Virus record (IMG/VR): IMGVR_UViG_3300020160_000219
Coordinates: 1 to 39,278 of that record
DNA from: a virus
Length of the DNA stretch: 39,278 nt
Reading direction: 5' to 3' (one strand)
A program made the translations under genes and the position numbers. This document shows, one piece after another, positions 7,773 through 15,755 of this stretch. Every line of letters starts with the position of its first letter. Positions within the stretch are counted from its first letter, which is position 1. A model generated the notes under the pieces. The model made no database searches and was not told the origin of the DNA. It saw nothing but the letters and a program-made list of their open reading frames with translations.

Positions 7773-7911
7773 TAATAGCCCCTATTGAAATATCTTCACG
7801 CATATCTTGTATTTTTGGGCTTGCACCCTTTGTAGCAACGGGTAGCTTAATGTCGTTTGTTTTTACTTGCTTTCGCAAGAAGTATAAAGCAAGTTTATCA
7901 AAAAGTAACAT
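7687..7911 (-). CDS. Small basic protein between portal and protease, unknown function
   Basis: This 74-residue ORF has its ATG overlapping the portal stop (TAATG) and its last 86 bases overlapping the protease gene in another frame. The protein has a hydrophobic N-terminus and a very basic, Ser/Arg/Lys-rich C-terminus. Coupling to the portal favours translation. The long overlap and the low-complexity tail leave open that only the upstream part matters, for instance as a coupler to the protease ribosome binding site. No family recognised. Confidence 0.5.
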   Translation of the reverse strand: MLLFDKLALYFLRKQVKTNDIKLPVATKGASPKIQDMREDISIGAINEESKSSLRSTTQRKPRAKRSVSTKRKD

Positions 7912-9323
7912 TAATTTGCGCCTATGTTCATTTTTTTGGTTTGATTGCCGCCGCCTCCCCCAGTATCTTGAGGACTTGATCCAGCAATTGGTTCTTGTGG
8001 TTTTGATTTTGCACCCAATTCATCCCCGCCGTCAATCTTTGGCATATTTAAATAAACACGGGCTTCGTTAGGGGTCATAATACCGCCGCTTACGCCAGCC
8101 GTAGAAAAATTCATCTGGTCAAGAGCCGCACCCTTTAGGAACTCTTTAGTATCAAACCTTACGCACAGATTTGGGTAGCCTTTGAGCAAATGCTGGTTTA
8201 GTTTTTGCTCAATATTGATGACCATAGGATACATAGTAGTTTTATGGAACTCATCAAGCATGGTTTGCGTATTATTAAACTTGCCTTCGCCAACCGCTAC
8301 CATTTGCGGCGGGACACCAAACAATCCACAAATACGTTTCATGGTTTGCTCTTTTAAAGCGGCGCAATCGGCATCTTGAAGGGTTAGCATATCAATCGGA
8401 GTGTATTTCATGCCCTGATCTAGCAACATACCCTGTCCAGCCTTAGACAAATCGGTTGTCCGTGTGCCTACCATAGCTGACCAAGCCTCTTTTAGCCTTG
8501 CCGCTACTTCCTTGTATTTAGCATCAGGGATTACGGTATCAGTAGTAAATAGTCCTGACGGTTTAGCCCCGTTTTGCATAATAAAGTTTGCATATAGGTC
8601 AATATCTTGATCTAACGCTACTAATTCAGTAGCCAGTATGCCTTTGTTGAAACCAGCCGAGCCTTGCCAAGCGGCTTCCATAATGTGCATGACCTGATAT
8701 GCCGCTAAGGGTTCATCTTTGTTAAATCCGTAGCTTGGGGTGCTGAGAACATACTTAGGATAGCGGCTTGGGGTAAGCTGGCAAGTCATTAATGACGAAT
8801 CTAAGTTATACATCTCAATCGGCATCTGATTAGGGTCTTTTGTGTTCTCTCTCCACCATAGGGTAAAGGTTTCGCCCGCTAAGTCTTGCCACATAGACCA
8901 TTGATACCAAAATTCGTAGCTAGATTGGAAGTTATTAGGGTTATACAGTAGGCTTTCTACTTGCCTTGCCCTTGTTTTGTCCCGTGCATTGATTTTTGGG
9001 GCTTTAAGCGCTTCAACAAACTCGCCATTCTCAGTTTTATACATTACGCACTTAGGAAGCTGTGCTAATGTCCTAGCTTTAACCCCTACGCAAGCCATAA
9101 CCGTGCTATTGCGGGAAAGCATAGACATATCAACGGGTCTGCCAGCGGCAGTAACGCTACTCGTTGTTACGTATAAAAGCTGTTGGGATACAGTCTGTTT
9201 GCCCGCTTGACCTTGGTAAACAACATTATTACCAAGCTGGGTTTGTCCGAACATGGTATTAGATTCGGTGGTTTTCACCTCATTTTTACCTTGTTTTCCT
9301 CTAAAAATGTCTAATAGCGCCAT
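7911..9323 (-). CDS. Portal protein, HK97 family
   Basis: This 470-residue protein lies directly after the large terminase. It shows portal-family landmarks: the VMACVGVKARTLAQLP entry helix near residues 72-87 and a KGILATELVALDQDIDLYANFI helix region. A later MKRICGLFGVPPQMVAVGEG motif, with the CGLFGVPP core, is highly typical. The C-terminus is Gly-rich and ends in KKMNIGAN. It forms the dodecameric ring for DNA entry at one capsid vertex. The ATG is preceded by a GGGGGG-type ribosome site. Confidence 0.93.
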   Translation of the reverse strand: MALLDIFRGKQGKNEVKTTESNTMFGQTQLGNNVVYQGQAGKQTVSQQLLYVTTSSVTAAGRPVDMSMLSRNSTVMACVGVKARTLAQLPKCVMYKTENGEFVEALKAPKINARDKTRARQVESLLYNPNNFQSSYEFWYQWSMWQDLAGETFTLWWRENTKDPNQMPIEMYNLDSSLMTCQLTPSRYPKYVLSTPSYGFNKDEPLAAYQVMHIMEAAWQGSAGFNKGILATELVALDQDIDLYANFIMQNGAKPSGLFTTDTVIPDAKYKEVAARLKEAWSAMVGTRTTDLSKAGQGMLLDQGMKYTPIDMLTLQDADCAALKEQTMKRICGLFGVPPQMVAVGEGKFNNTQTMLDEFHKTTMYPMVINIEQKLNQHLLKGYPNLCVRFDTKEFLKGAALDQMNFSTAGVSGGIMTPNEARVYLNMPKIDGGDELGAKSKPQEPIAGSSPQDTGGGGGNQTKKMNIGAN

Positions 9324-9352
9324 GATTCCCCCCGTATTAAGGGCATATTACA

Positions 9353-11020
9353 CTAAAAACTTCTAAATCCATAGCTAGAACTGACGAAAGGATGATCTAA
9401 AGAACAGTGCATAGCGATAATCATGGCAATTATGCCATCGACCTTGGCAGATTTGTCAGCCTCGTTCTTTCTGATCTTAATATTTCCGTTAACATCCTCA
9501 TAACATTCAGCGTTTCCTAGTTGCCAACTAACAAAAGGGTTGCCATCATGTTTAATTTGCTTATTGAGTATCAGCTTCTCCACTTGCTTGGAAGGATTGT
9601 TCAATACCGCCATGCCTTGTCCGACCTTTTTAACGGGAACGCCGACCTCGTAACACCGAGCCACCACGCTTGCCGCATTATAGGCATCATACCCAGCCTC
9701 TTTGAGCATGGGGTACTTTGTGGATTCGCTAATAATGTAATCACTAACTTCCCGATCATCAATTACGTTGCCTTGGGTTAAATGCAGTATTCCGCTTTTC
9801 CTAGCTTCGTCAAAGATGCTTAGATAGTGTTTCGGCACAAACTCAAGCCCTTCTTCGGGTAGAAAAAATTTCCACTTTGCCTCATAATCAGTTTCGCCGA
9901 ATCGCTTTAGAGTGCAAACAGCGTTCAAGTCACGGGTTGACGCTAAATCGAAACCGATGAAAACAGCTTCGGGTTCACGTTCTTCTGTGATTCGGCACTC
10001 AGGCGCATCCCAGTATTGACGGTCTAGCCATGCAGAATTGGCGCTGACGTATACGTTTAAGGTCTTGCACAAAAACTCATTTAAAGCGGCGGGCTTGTTC
10101 TTAGCCTCCTCAGCACGTTGGTGAATGGCGCTGTCAAATACACTTATACCGTGCATTGGGTTAGCTTTAGCCCATGTTGCTGGGTCTTTCCAGTCATCTT
10201 GCAAGTCTAAGCCATACAGCAGTCCAAACCAGCGGGGGTTATCCGTAGCTGTGCCGTGCAACATATTTTCGACCATTTGCATATCTTCATAGAACTTGGT
10301 GTCCTTGGTAAAGGATGCTGTCGTAATATAGATGCGTAAAGGGTTTTGACGTGCGACCATGCCTGAGTGCAGAACCTCGATAGAGTTACGGTCTGTGATC
10401 TGTGCCGCCTCGTCAATAATGGCGCATGAGGGGTTTTTACCGTCACCCGTCTTTTTGGTATCTCGACTGAGCGCCTTAAACATCGACTGGCTATCTCCAG
10501 CCTTGCGTATTTGGTATTTTGATACATTAAACAGCTTTTGTAGGTCTGACGGCATATTCTCTACAAACCCTAAAGCCGCATCAAACACAATAGAAGCTTG
10601 TTCACGGCTGGTTGCTAGTGTGAATACCTCAGCGCCCGCCTCTCCGCAAATAAGCTCATATAGAGCGATTACAGCAGTCAGCGTAGACTTTCCCGCTTTA
10701 CGGGGAATGAACACAATAACGTCTGACACCATACGGTGCGAATGGTCTTTTTTGCTACGGAATCCATATATGGCGCAGATCAGTAGGATTTGGAACGGCT
10801 CAAGGACAATCGACTCTCCCGCCTGTGGACCTTTGGTGTGCTTTAGCGATTCCGCAAACGATAAAACGTGTTCTACGTAATCTGCATCAAAATACCATTC
10901 CCAGTCCTTGCGCTCAATCTGGTCGAGAAAACGCTGGCAAGCTAATCGAACATTAGCGCAAACATTAATCTCACCTTTCGCTACTTGACTGGCGTAAAGA
11001 ACGCCGTCTTGATGATTCAC
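9353..11020 (-). CDS. terL: Terminase large subunit
   Basis: This 555-residue packaging motor has an N-terminal ATPase with Walker A PRKAGKST at residues 106-113 and Walker B CAIIDEAA at 199-206. The C-terminal RNase H-like nuclease starts near residue 355 with FIGFDLASTRDLNAV, whose Asp is the first metal ligand. The ATG overlaps the small subunit stop by four bases. The length and motif set fit the Terminase_1 (HK97/P27-partner) lineage. It drives DNA into the prohead and cuts the concatemer. Confidence 0.95.
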   Translation of the reverse strand: MNHQDGVLYASQVAKGEINVCANVRLACQRFLDQIERKDWEWYFDADYVEHVLSFAESLKHTKGPQAGESIVLEPFQILLICAIYGFRSKKDHSHRMVSDVIVFIPRKAGKSTLTAVIALYELICGEAGAEVFTLATSREQASIVFDAALGFVENMPSDLQKLFNVSKYQIRKAGDSQSMFKALSRDTKKTGDGKNPSCAIIDEAAQITDRNSIEVLHSGMVARQNPLRIYITTASFTKDTKFYEDMQMVENMLHGTATDNPRWFGLLYGLDLQDDWKDPATWAKANPMHGISVFDSAIHQRAEEAKNKPAALNEFLCKTLNVYVSANSAWLDRQYWDAPECRITEEREPEAVFIGFDLASTRDLNAVCTLKRFGETDYEAKWKFFLPEEGLEFVPKHYLSIFDEARKSGILHLTQGNVIDDREVSDYIISESTKYPMLKEAGYDAYNAASVVARCYEVGVPVKKVGQGMAVLNNPSKQVEKLILNKQIKHDGNPFVSWQLGNAECYEDVNGNIKIRKNEADKSAKVDGIIAMIIAMHCSLDHPFVSSSYGFRSF

Positions 11021-11481
11021 CCTTTAGGACCTCTCAGGAATTTCGATACTGGGCTGTCTTCTTCTTGAGCGCCGTCACTAAGGCGGCTTCTAGGGGTTAG
11101 CCCTAGCTCGTTCATTAATTGAATAATGGTCTTGAGCGTATTTTGCCTTACCGTCAAATAAGGGTTTGGTCCAATAGTTTTGCCATTGTTGAACTTAGTA
11201 ACCACGGGCGTTTTTGCTAGGGTCTTTTTGCACTCAATATAGGTGTCAATTTGTTCGGCTAAATATGCCAGCGTGTGCTTATCTTGATCTGAGCCAATCC
11301 CGTAAACCTTATACAAAAAATCAGCGGTTTCAGCAATAAATGTAGAGCGATCCCATGCGTCAGGATTATCTAACCATTCAGCTTTTGGAATACGGCACTT
11401 TATGGACTTAGGAATGTCAACGCCTTGGTTCATTCCCTTTGATCCGTTGACTACGTGTAACTCAGGAGGCAATTTGTTCAT
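11017..11481 (-). CDS. terS: Terminase small subunit, P27 family
   Basis: This 154-residue protein carries the P27-type arrangement: an N-terminal PP.L....GNP-like basic stretch, a PKAEWLDNPDAWDR helix, a central helical segment and a C-terminal TVRQNTLKTIIQLMNELGLTP. That last segment is the family's best-known signature. It recognises the packaging site and feeds DNA to TerL, to which it is coupled by a four-base overlap. The ribosome site before the ATG at 11481 is weak. The parS-like palindrome lies 38 bp upstream. Confidence 0.9.
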   Translation of the reverse strand: MNKLPPELHVVNGSKGMNQGVDIPKSIKCRIPKAEWLDNPDAWDRSTFIAETADFLYKVYGIGSDQDKHTLAYLAEQIDTYIECKKTLAKTPVVTKFNNGKTIGPNPYLTVRQNTLKTIIQLMNELGLTPRSRLSDGAQEEDSPVSKFLRGPKG

Positions 11482-11685
11482 AAAATTATTCTAACGTAAA
11501 GTTTCGTTTCACGCTAGTAGTTTCACGTGAAACATTCAGAGGGAGAGGCGGGAGAGAACCCTTGGTTTTTGATACCCCCCTACCTTAACTCTGTTTACAC
11601 AAAGTTATAGGGCGAGCTTGCTTTGGAGATTATTTACAATTTTTTAGTTTCTAACCTTTTCCCCAAAAATCATCGAATTTGGCTT
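11482..11685. other. Non-coding gap between HNH nuclease and terS; candidate packaging (cos/pac) region
   Basis: About 200 bp without a credible gene. It holds the parS-like palindrome, a purine-rich stretch at 11540-11556 and a C-run at 11574-11580. It also holds an imperfect palindrome at 11587-11606 (AACTCTGT-TTAC-ACAAAGTT, one mismatch). In HK97-type phages the packaging site lies beside the terminase and HNH genes, so this is the likeliest place for it; the cut site cannot be read from the sequence. A minus-strand -10-like TAGAAT precedes terS. Confidence 0.5.
11506..11534. promoter_or_regulatory. parS-like centromere site with adjacent half site
   Basis: GTTTCACGTGAAAC at 11520-11533 is a perfect 14-base palindrome. 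With the following A it matches 15 of 16 positions of the universal chromosomal parS consensus TGTTTCACGTGAAACA; only the first T is replaced by A. A second GTTTCACG at 11506-11513 is a half site, 14 bases upstream in direct orientation. It lies in the non-coding gap between the HNH and terS genes. Chromosomal ParB proteins bind this sequence; use by host ParB is inferred. Confidence 0.75.
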
Positions 11686-12114
11686 CTATTTCGATGAAGG
11701 GCAGACCCTTGCATAGTCTTCAATAATTAAATCATTATGACCATAGTGTTTGATGATGCCCCTTTGCTCATACCATGTCTTCTCACTATGGCATGACGCA
11801 CATAGAGATTGGAATAGGTTGTGATAGAAGGCGCTATCACTTATGGTAGCCCAAGGAAAGACGTGGTCTACGTGTAGCGCTGAGGTGACCCTGCCCTTCT
11901 CCATACAGGCGGCACATAGTGGGTGTAGGCTTAACTGCCTAGCCCTAATAGAACGCCAGTATGAGGTCTGATACATAGCGTTATGCTCAGCCCTAGCCTT
12001 CGTAATGATTAGTGTGTTCTTGCCGCCATGCTCTAAGCAGTAGTTATTATAGCGTGACCGTTCAGCCCTACATCCTAATGATGCGCACTTAGTAGATGTA
12101 GGGATTGAGGGCAT
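11686..12114 (-). CDS. HNH endonuclease (terminase-associated)
   Basis: This 142-residue protein has an N-terminal zinc-binding pattern (C-x4-C...C..H) around residues 11-34. A C-terminal HNH domain follows with LCAACMEKGRVTSALHVDHVFPW, then N at FYHNLFQSLCASCHSEKT. The two CxxC pairs, the HVDHV histidines and the later Asn/His are all present. HNH proteins next to HK97-type terminase genes are needed for specific cutting at the packaging site. Its ATG overlaps the upstream stop by one base. Confidence 0.9.
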   Translation of the reverse strand: MPSIPTSTKCASLGCRAERSRYNNYCLEHGGKNTLIITKARAEHNAMYQTSYWRSIRARQLSLHPLCAACMEKGRVTSALHVDHVFPWATISDSAFYHNLFQSLCASCHSEKTWYEQRGIIKHYGHNDLIIEDYARVCPSSK

Positions 12115-12482
12115 TACTTTAGATAGCGCAACTTATAGAGGGTAGAGTCAATAAGGCTTACGATAGTGTCTACTTCGTTCTGTATATTAGTGTCTTGTGG
12201 AAACCAGCCTGATCGCCTACTAGCCTCAACATACCCACTTATCTGCTCAAGATAGGCAACGGGGTCATTAGTAGGCAGATCATAAGATGCGGAATAACCG
12301 CTTAATAAGCCATATTTACCTTGTATAACCTCAGTTAGACTATCTACTAAGTCATTTAATTCATTGTAAAACTTGCCTAAAGCCTTGTGCTGGCTATATG
12401 ACGTGCTTTGGAAATGTAAGATATGTGCGTTTGTGACGCAATGCAATAGGTTTTGAATAAATGCTGATAGATTGGTTTCCAT
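12114..12482 (-). CDS. DUF5856-like helical protein (ferritin/Dps-like fold suspected)
   Basis: This 122-residue, mostly helical protein contains THxLHxQ-like NAHILHFQSTSYSQHKALG followed by FYNELNDLVDSLTEVIQGKYG. The pattern is familiar from small phage proteins of the DUF5856 type, with a Dps-like four-helix layout. Their role is unknown. It lies between the ParB-domain gene and the HNH gene. The ATG has a GGGGG ribosome site. The family call is from memory of the motif and has not been tested. Confidence 0.6.
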   Translation of the reverse strand: METNLSAFIQNLLHCVTNAHILHFQSTSYSQHKALGKFYNELNDLVDSLTEVIQGKYGLLSGYSASYDLPTNDPVAYLEQISGYVEASRRSGWFPQDTNIQNEVDTIVSLIDSTLYKLRYLK

Positions 12483-12506
12483 GATTCCCCCGTTAGTGGC
12501 TCTATT

Positions 12507-13085
12507 CTAGCTGTCATCCCTAGCTCTAGCAATCTCGTTGCGATCAACGTGGAAAGCCTCGGTGCAATGTGGGCAAATAACCTCAACATAAGCAGATTGT
12601 TGAACCTTTGAGCGATCCTCAAACGTCATCTGCATCTTAGTTTCGACCTTGCCAATGTTCTCAGCCGTAGGGTTTTTAAAGTTAGTAGCGCCAGCAGTAT
12701 CCGAAATAAGCTCATCTAGGCTGATTGTAGGAAAATAAATCTCCATATCCTCGACAGCCTCAATCTCCCTTAATTCGGGGATTAATCGGTTCATATCCCA
12801 GCTAGATAATTCGCTGGTTTTATTGTCAGCAATACGGTATTCCTTGATTTCTTGTGCTGTAAGGTCTGTTTTGACTACGCACGGCACGTCAGTAACGCCT
12901 AGCTCTTGAAGGGCTTTATACCGTGTATGACCCGCAATAATGACATTTTCGCCATCAACTACAATAGGGTAATTAAAACCATAGTCCTTAATTGACTGTT
13001 TAACTGCGGCAACAGCATCCTCGTTGTTACGTGGGTTACGCCAGTAAGGCTTAATGTCCGTAAGTTTAAGCGTTGTTATTTGCAT
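12507..13085 (-). CDS. ParB/Srx-domain protein with C-terminal zinc ribbon-like CxxC
   Basis: This 192-residue protein starts with a ParB N-terminal (sulfiredoxin-like) domain. LTDIKPYWRNPRNNEDAVAAV contains the N-P-R-x-N entry, and VIIAGHTRYKALQELG supplies the GHTR phosphate-binding motif near residues 50-62. A linker leads to a C-terminal CPHC. No ParB helix-turn-helix domain is present, so it is not a partition protein. Stand-alone ParB domains in phages act as nucleotide-binding or nuclease modules and are often linked to DNA-modifying enzymes. It follows the ibrB-like gene with a 20-base overlap. Confidence 0.8.
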   Translation of the reverse strand: MQITTLKLTDIKPYWRNPRNNEDAVAAVKQSIKDYGFNYPIVVDGENVIIAGHTRYKALQELGVTDVPCVVKTDLTAQEIKEYRIADNKTSELSSWDMNRLIPELREIEAVEDMEIYFPTISLDELISDTAGATNFKNPTAENIGKVETKMQMTFEDRSKVQQSAYVEVICPHCTEAFHVDRNEIARARDDS

Positions 13086-13740
13086 CTGATTGTTCCTTTT
13101 CGTATTGTTTGCGTAACTCTATTTGGCGCTTAGTTTCCCACGCTTTCTTATATTCCACGTTTTCGAACAGCTTACTAAAGCCTGTAACGTGCTTTAAACG
13201 CACTAACTCGTCAGGCTCAACGCCTAACTCTGCGCAAATAGCCTCGTCTGCCCAGCCATTCTCAAGCATTTGGAACACCATATTAGCCATGCCGGACACA
13301 GAATGTTTGCCTCTAGCCCGATTGTGCCGCACAGTAGACGCCATACGGTCATTTATGGACTTGTCAATAACTACGACTGGCAAAAGCCCATTGTTGCGCT
13401 CGGCAATGTCCTTGTTTAACTTCATTGTCGTATAACGGTGAAACCCATCTACGATAACGTATTGGTCTTGCTGATCGTCATATACCGTTACGACTGGCTG
13501 AGTATAGCCGTCATGTAGGATTGACACATACAGCAAACGCATCTCGTTTTTGGCTACAGAATTTGGGTTATAGTCGTTTGCGTGAACTTTCTCAATCGGC
13601 ACCCATCTTACAAAGTTAACAGGCTGGGAATTTTGAGGGGATATGCTATGCAAAAACGCCCGTAAATCCTCTATGTAATCAATTTTAGCTTGCGTATCTA
13701 ACGCATCAAGCTGGTTCTGTATTTGTTGTTTTATCTGCAT
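13066..13740 (-). CDS. ibrB: IbrB-like ParB-domain protein
   Basis: This 224-residue protein has the IbrB layout. It opens with WVPIEKVHANDYNPNSVAKNE, followed by DGYTQPVVTVYDDQQDQY and the ParB motif VDGFHRYTTM. A second half follows with MASTVRHNRARGKHSV and GWADEAICAELGVEPDELVRL. The start at 13740 is chosen because GGAGAG lies nine bases upstream; a GTG at 13761 would add seven residues. It overlaps the IbrA-like gene by 35 bases. The IbrA/IbrB pair was described in E. coli as affecting expression of eib genes; the molecular activity is unknown. Confidence 0.88.
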   Translation of the reverse strand: MQIKQQIQNQLDALDTQAKIDYIEDLRAFLHSISPQNSQPVNFVRWVPIEKVHANDYNPNSVAKNEMRLLYVSILHDGYTQPVVTVYDDQQDQYVIVDGFHRYTTMKLNKDIAERNNGLLPVVVIDKSINDRMASTVRHNRARGKHSVSGMANMVFQMLENGWADEAICAELGVEPDELVRLKHVTGFSKLFENVEYKKAWETKRQIELRKQYEKEQSDANNNA

Positions 13741-14848
13741 TCTTTTTGGCTCTCCAAGCACGTTTTAGGTCAATATTTTCGGGTCTACGCTCAAAATTAC
13801 CCAGTTTTACAAACTCCCAGTCATTCGTAAGAATGGCATTAATGTGTTCTTTATACATTTTGTCGGGGATTGCATGAGCATACATTTCGTCATGCCTAGC
13901 AAAAATGGTCTTAAACCCAGCATTCCATTCGGGGTTTTCTATTAGCTTTTCTAGTAGATAATCACGGTATTCGCCCCATGTGGCAAACATAAACGGTAAC
14001 GACCTTGGAAAATAATCATCTTTGCCTAGCTTGCCAGCCATATCTATGCCGGCAATCCGTTGCGTAAGGCGCTGATATGTGTCGCCCTCAATCTCTTGCA
14101 TATAGAACAACGTTCCCACGGCGGTTTCGTGGTGAACATTGGAAACCCGCATATTTTGTAACTTTACCCCGTAGTTGTATTGAGCGTCATAAATACGGTT
14201 ATACGCCCATTCGTTATCGTGTATTGCTTTCCACACATCCATATACGACCAGTCATATATTGGATAGAAAGTATAGTGTTCGTTGGTTTTGTCTAAGATT
14301 TTTCCCCATGTTCTTCCCTTGTAGGTAACGTCATGGGTAAGCGCCATTGCTCTTGTTGGTGATTCCTCAGTCCGAACTCCCGCAATGTAGCAAGTCTTGA
14401 TGCCAGCGTATTCTTTTTTGATAATTGCTGGAAAAAGTTCTGCAAATCTTTCTGTTCCATAAGTGTTTTCTTTAATGCTGTATGGCACTCTAGGGCGCAT
14501 CCAACGGTGTTCTTCTTGTTCATCCCAGCACATAAGCCAATGATCCGTAGTGCTGGTAGCGTTAAATAGCTTAATTGGCATTTGATACCACTTAGCTTCA
14601 ACGTCAGGATTTTCCATGATTTCGGTAATAGTATCAATCGTGGCTTCCCATTCGGCTTCTTGATCGACAAATAAGCATTTAAGCGGCAGACGATTCTTTT
14701 CCCGTGCGACTTGCAAGGCTAGGTTATAGACCACGGTGCTGTCTTTCCCGCCTGATACGCCGACAATAATGTTTGGAAATTCATCAAATAGCCAGCGAAT
14801 ACGCTCTAAACCGGCATCGTAAACGGTCTTATTGCCGTAAATTTTCAT
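13706..14848 (-). CDS. ibrA: IbrA-like PAPS reductase-family protein (DUF3440)
   Basis: This 380-residue protein has the PP-loop SGGKDST at residues 32-38 (about MKIYGNKT as start), the mark of PAPS reductase / N-type ATP pyrophosphatase enzymes. The downstream IAGVRTEESPTR and FYPIYDWSYMDVWKAI match the DUF3440/IbrA branch. These enzymes probably activate a substrate by adenylation; the substrate is unknown. The ATG at 14848 overlaps the GNAT stop (ATGA); a start at 14938 would run inside the GNAT gene and is rejected. It is one of five or six coupled genes of an accessory cluster. Confidence 0.9.
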   Translation of the reverse strand: MKIYGNKTVYDAGLERIRWLFDEFPNIIVGVSGGKDSTVVYNLALQVAREKNRLPLKCLFVDQEAEWEATIDTITEIMENPDVEAKWYQMPIKLFNATSTTDHWLMCWDEQEEHRWMRPRVPYSIKENTYGTERFAELFPAIIKKEYAGIKTCYIAGVRTEESPTRAMALTHDVTYKGRTWGKILDKTNEHYTFYPIYDWSYMDVWKAIHDNEWAYNRIYDAQYNYGVKLQNMRVSNVHHETAVGTLFYMQEIEGDTYQRLTQRIAGIDMAGKLGKDDYFPRSLPFMFATWGEYRDYLLEKLIENPEWNAGFKTIFARHDEMYAHAIPDKMYKEHINAILTNDWEFVKLGNFERRPENIDLKRAWRAKKNADKTTNTEPA

Positions 14849-15210
14849 AGTTTTAGCTGGATTTGAGTCCAGTCCTTGTATTCTTTTGTGATTTTTGCGC
14901 CCATTTTGATATACAAGGGCAACGACATTGCTGAGCAATTAGCCTCAACTAACTTAATTCCACGTTCCCGCACAGCAATCATGCTGTATCGGAATAACTC
15001 TTTAAAGTAACCTTTGTGCCGGTAATCAGGCAAAACATAATGGTTCTTAAATACAGCTTTTTTGGAATACCAAAGGATGCCGGTAAAAGCGACCAATACG
15101 CCATCTACAAATTTACCGTAATACTCAGTAGAGTTACAAAACGATAGTCCTAGCTTTTCTGTTTCGGCAAGGTAAGGCTGTATATCTCTGTCGGTAATGG
15201 TGCGTATCAT
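14845..15210 (-). CDS. GNAT-family N-acetyltransferase in IbrA/IbrB cluster
   Basis: This 121-residue protein has the GNAT acetyl-CoA motif VLPDYRHKGYFKELFRYSM near residues 58-76 (V-x-P-x-x-R-x-K-G) and the C-terminal pattern ALPLYIKMGAK-like SMSLPLYIKMGAKI. It is short but complete for a small GNAT. The four-base overlaps with both the glycosyltransferase and the IbrA-like gene point to a joint pathway. Acetyl acceptor unknown. GNAT folds also include the Mu Mom DNA-modifying enzyme, but Mom-specific features are not evident. Confidence 0.85.
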   Translation of the reverse strand: MIRTITDRDIQPYLAETEKLGLSFCNSTEYYGKFVDGVLVAFTGILWYSKKAVFKNHYVLPDYRHKGYFKELFRYSMIAVRERGIKLVEANCSAMSLPLYIKMGAKITKEYKDWTQIQLKL

Positions 15211-15755
15211 ACGGGGTCTTTAAACGTTAGGCTTTGCCGTTTACTGCTACGGCGTGGGTCAATCATACTCTTTGCAACACGATGATCTACAAGGCTTGGA
15301 ACGTGTATCCAATACTTTTCTTTGCCCGCTTTTAGGTAATCGCAAATCATGCTGTCTGTGCCGGTAGGGTGCTTTTCTTTATCTTCCCAAAACTGGTAAT
15401 AGTCATGAATTGCTGTTGAGTAGCCTGCTGGCAGGTAAAAGCATTGGTTCATTAAGTAGTTATTGTCGTAGCGACTCCCTTTTGTCAGGTCATCTTTACG
15501 CATAGAAAAGAACTGTATGACCTCGTTGGGGCGCTCATGGACTGCACCAATTAGCTTTGTCATAAAGTTTTGGGTCAGAATAATGTCTTCTTCCATGTGA
15601 ACGCACGGGTCATCTCCAGCCATGCGCATAGCATCAAGAAACGTGTCCATAGCGTTGCGGGTCTTATCAAAGCACCATTCGGCATTAGGCAAATTGGTGC
15701 GTAGGTATTTAATAAACTCGGTGCGCTCAGGCACGGCACGAATAATAATTTTCAC
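15207..15755 (-). CDS. Small glycosyltransferase-like protein (GT-A type)
   Basis: This 182-residue protein has a short Rossmann-like start (MKIIIRAVPERTEF) and a MEEDIILTQNF segment near residues 54-64. In that segment acidic residues replace the DxD metal site of GT-A enzymes. The late PSLVDHRVAKSMI...RRSS..RQS motif is common in phage glycosyltransferases. Sugar donor and acceptor are unknown. It overlaps neighbours on both sides by four bases. It could modify DNA, a small metabolite or a virion protein; the cluster context favours joint action with the GNAT and IbrA-like proteins. Confidence 0.7.
   Translation of the reverse strand: MKIIIRAVPERTEFIKYLRTNLPNAEWCFDKTRNAMDTFLDAMRMAGDDPCVHMEEDIILTQNFMTKLIGAVHERPNEVIQFFSMRKDDLTKGSRYDNNYLMNQCFYLPAGYSTAIHDYYQFWEDKEKHPTGTDSMICDYLKAGKEKYWIHVPSLVDHRVAKSMIDPRRSSKRQSLTFKDPV

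Noticed and set aside
7742-8071. Plus-strand ORF over portal/protease boundary
   Set aside because: Antisense shadow of well-supported genes.
10359-10880. Plus-strand 173-residue ORF within terL
   Set aside because: Antisense shadow of the ATPase domain; no ribosome site.
12377-12622. Minus-strand 81-residue ORF between the ParB and DUF5856-like genes
   Set aside because: It overlaps both genes in a different frame and shows no family features.
12507-13740. ParB-domain genes as a plasmid-type partition system
   Set aside because: There is no ParA-like ATPase and both proteins lack the ParB helix-turn-helix; they match IbrB-type and stand-alone ParB domains.
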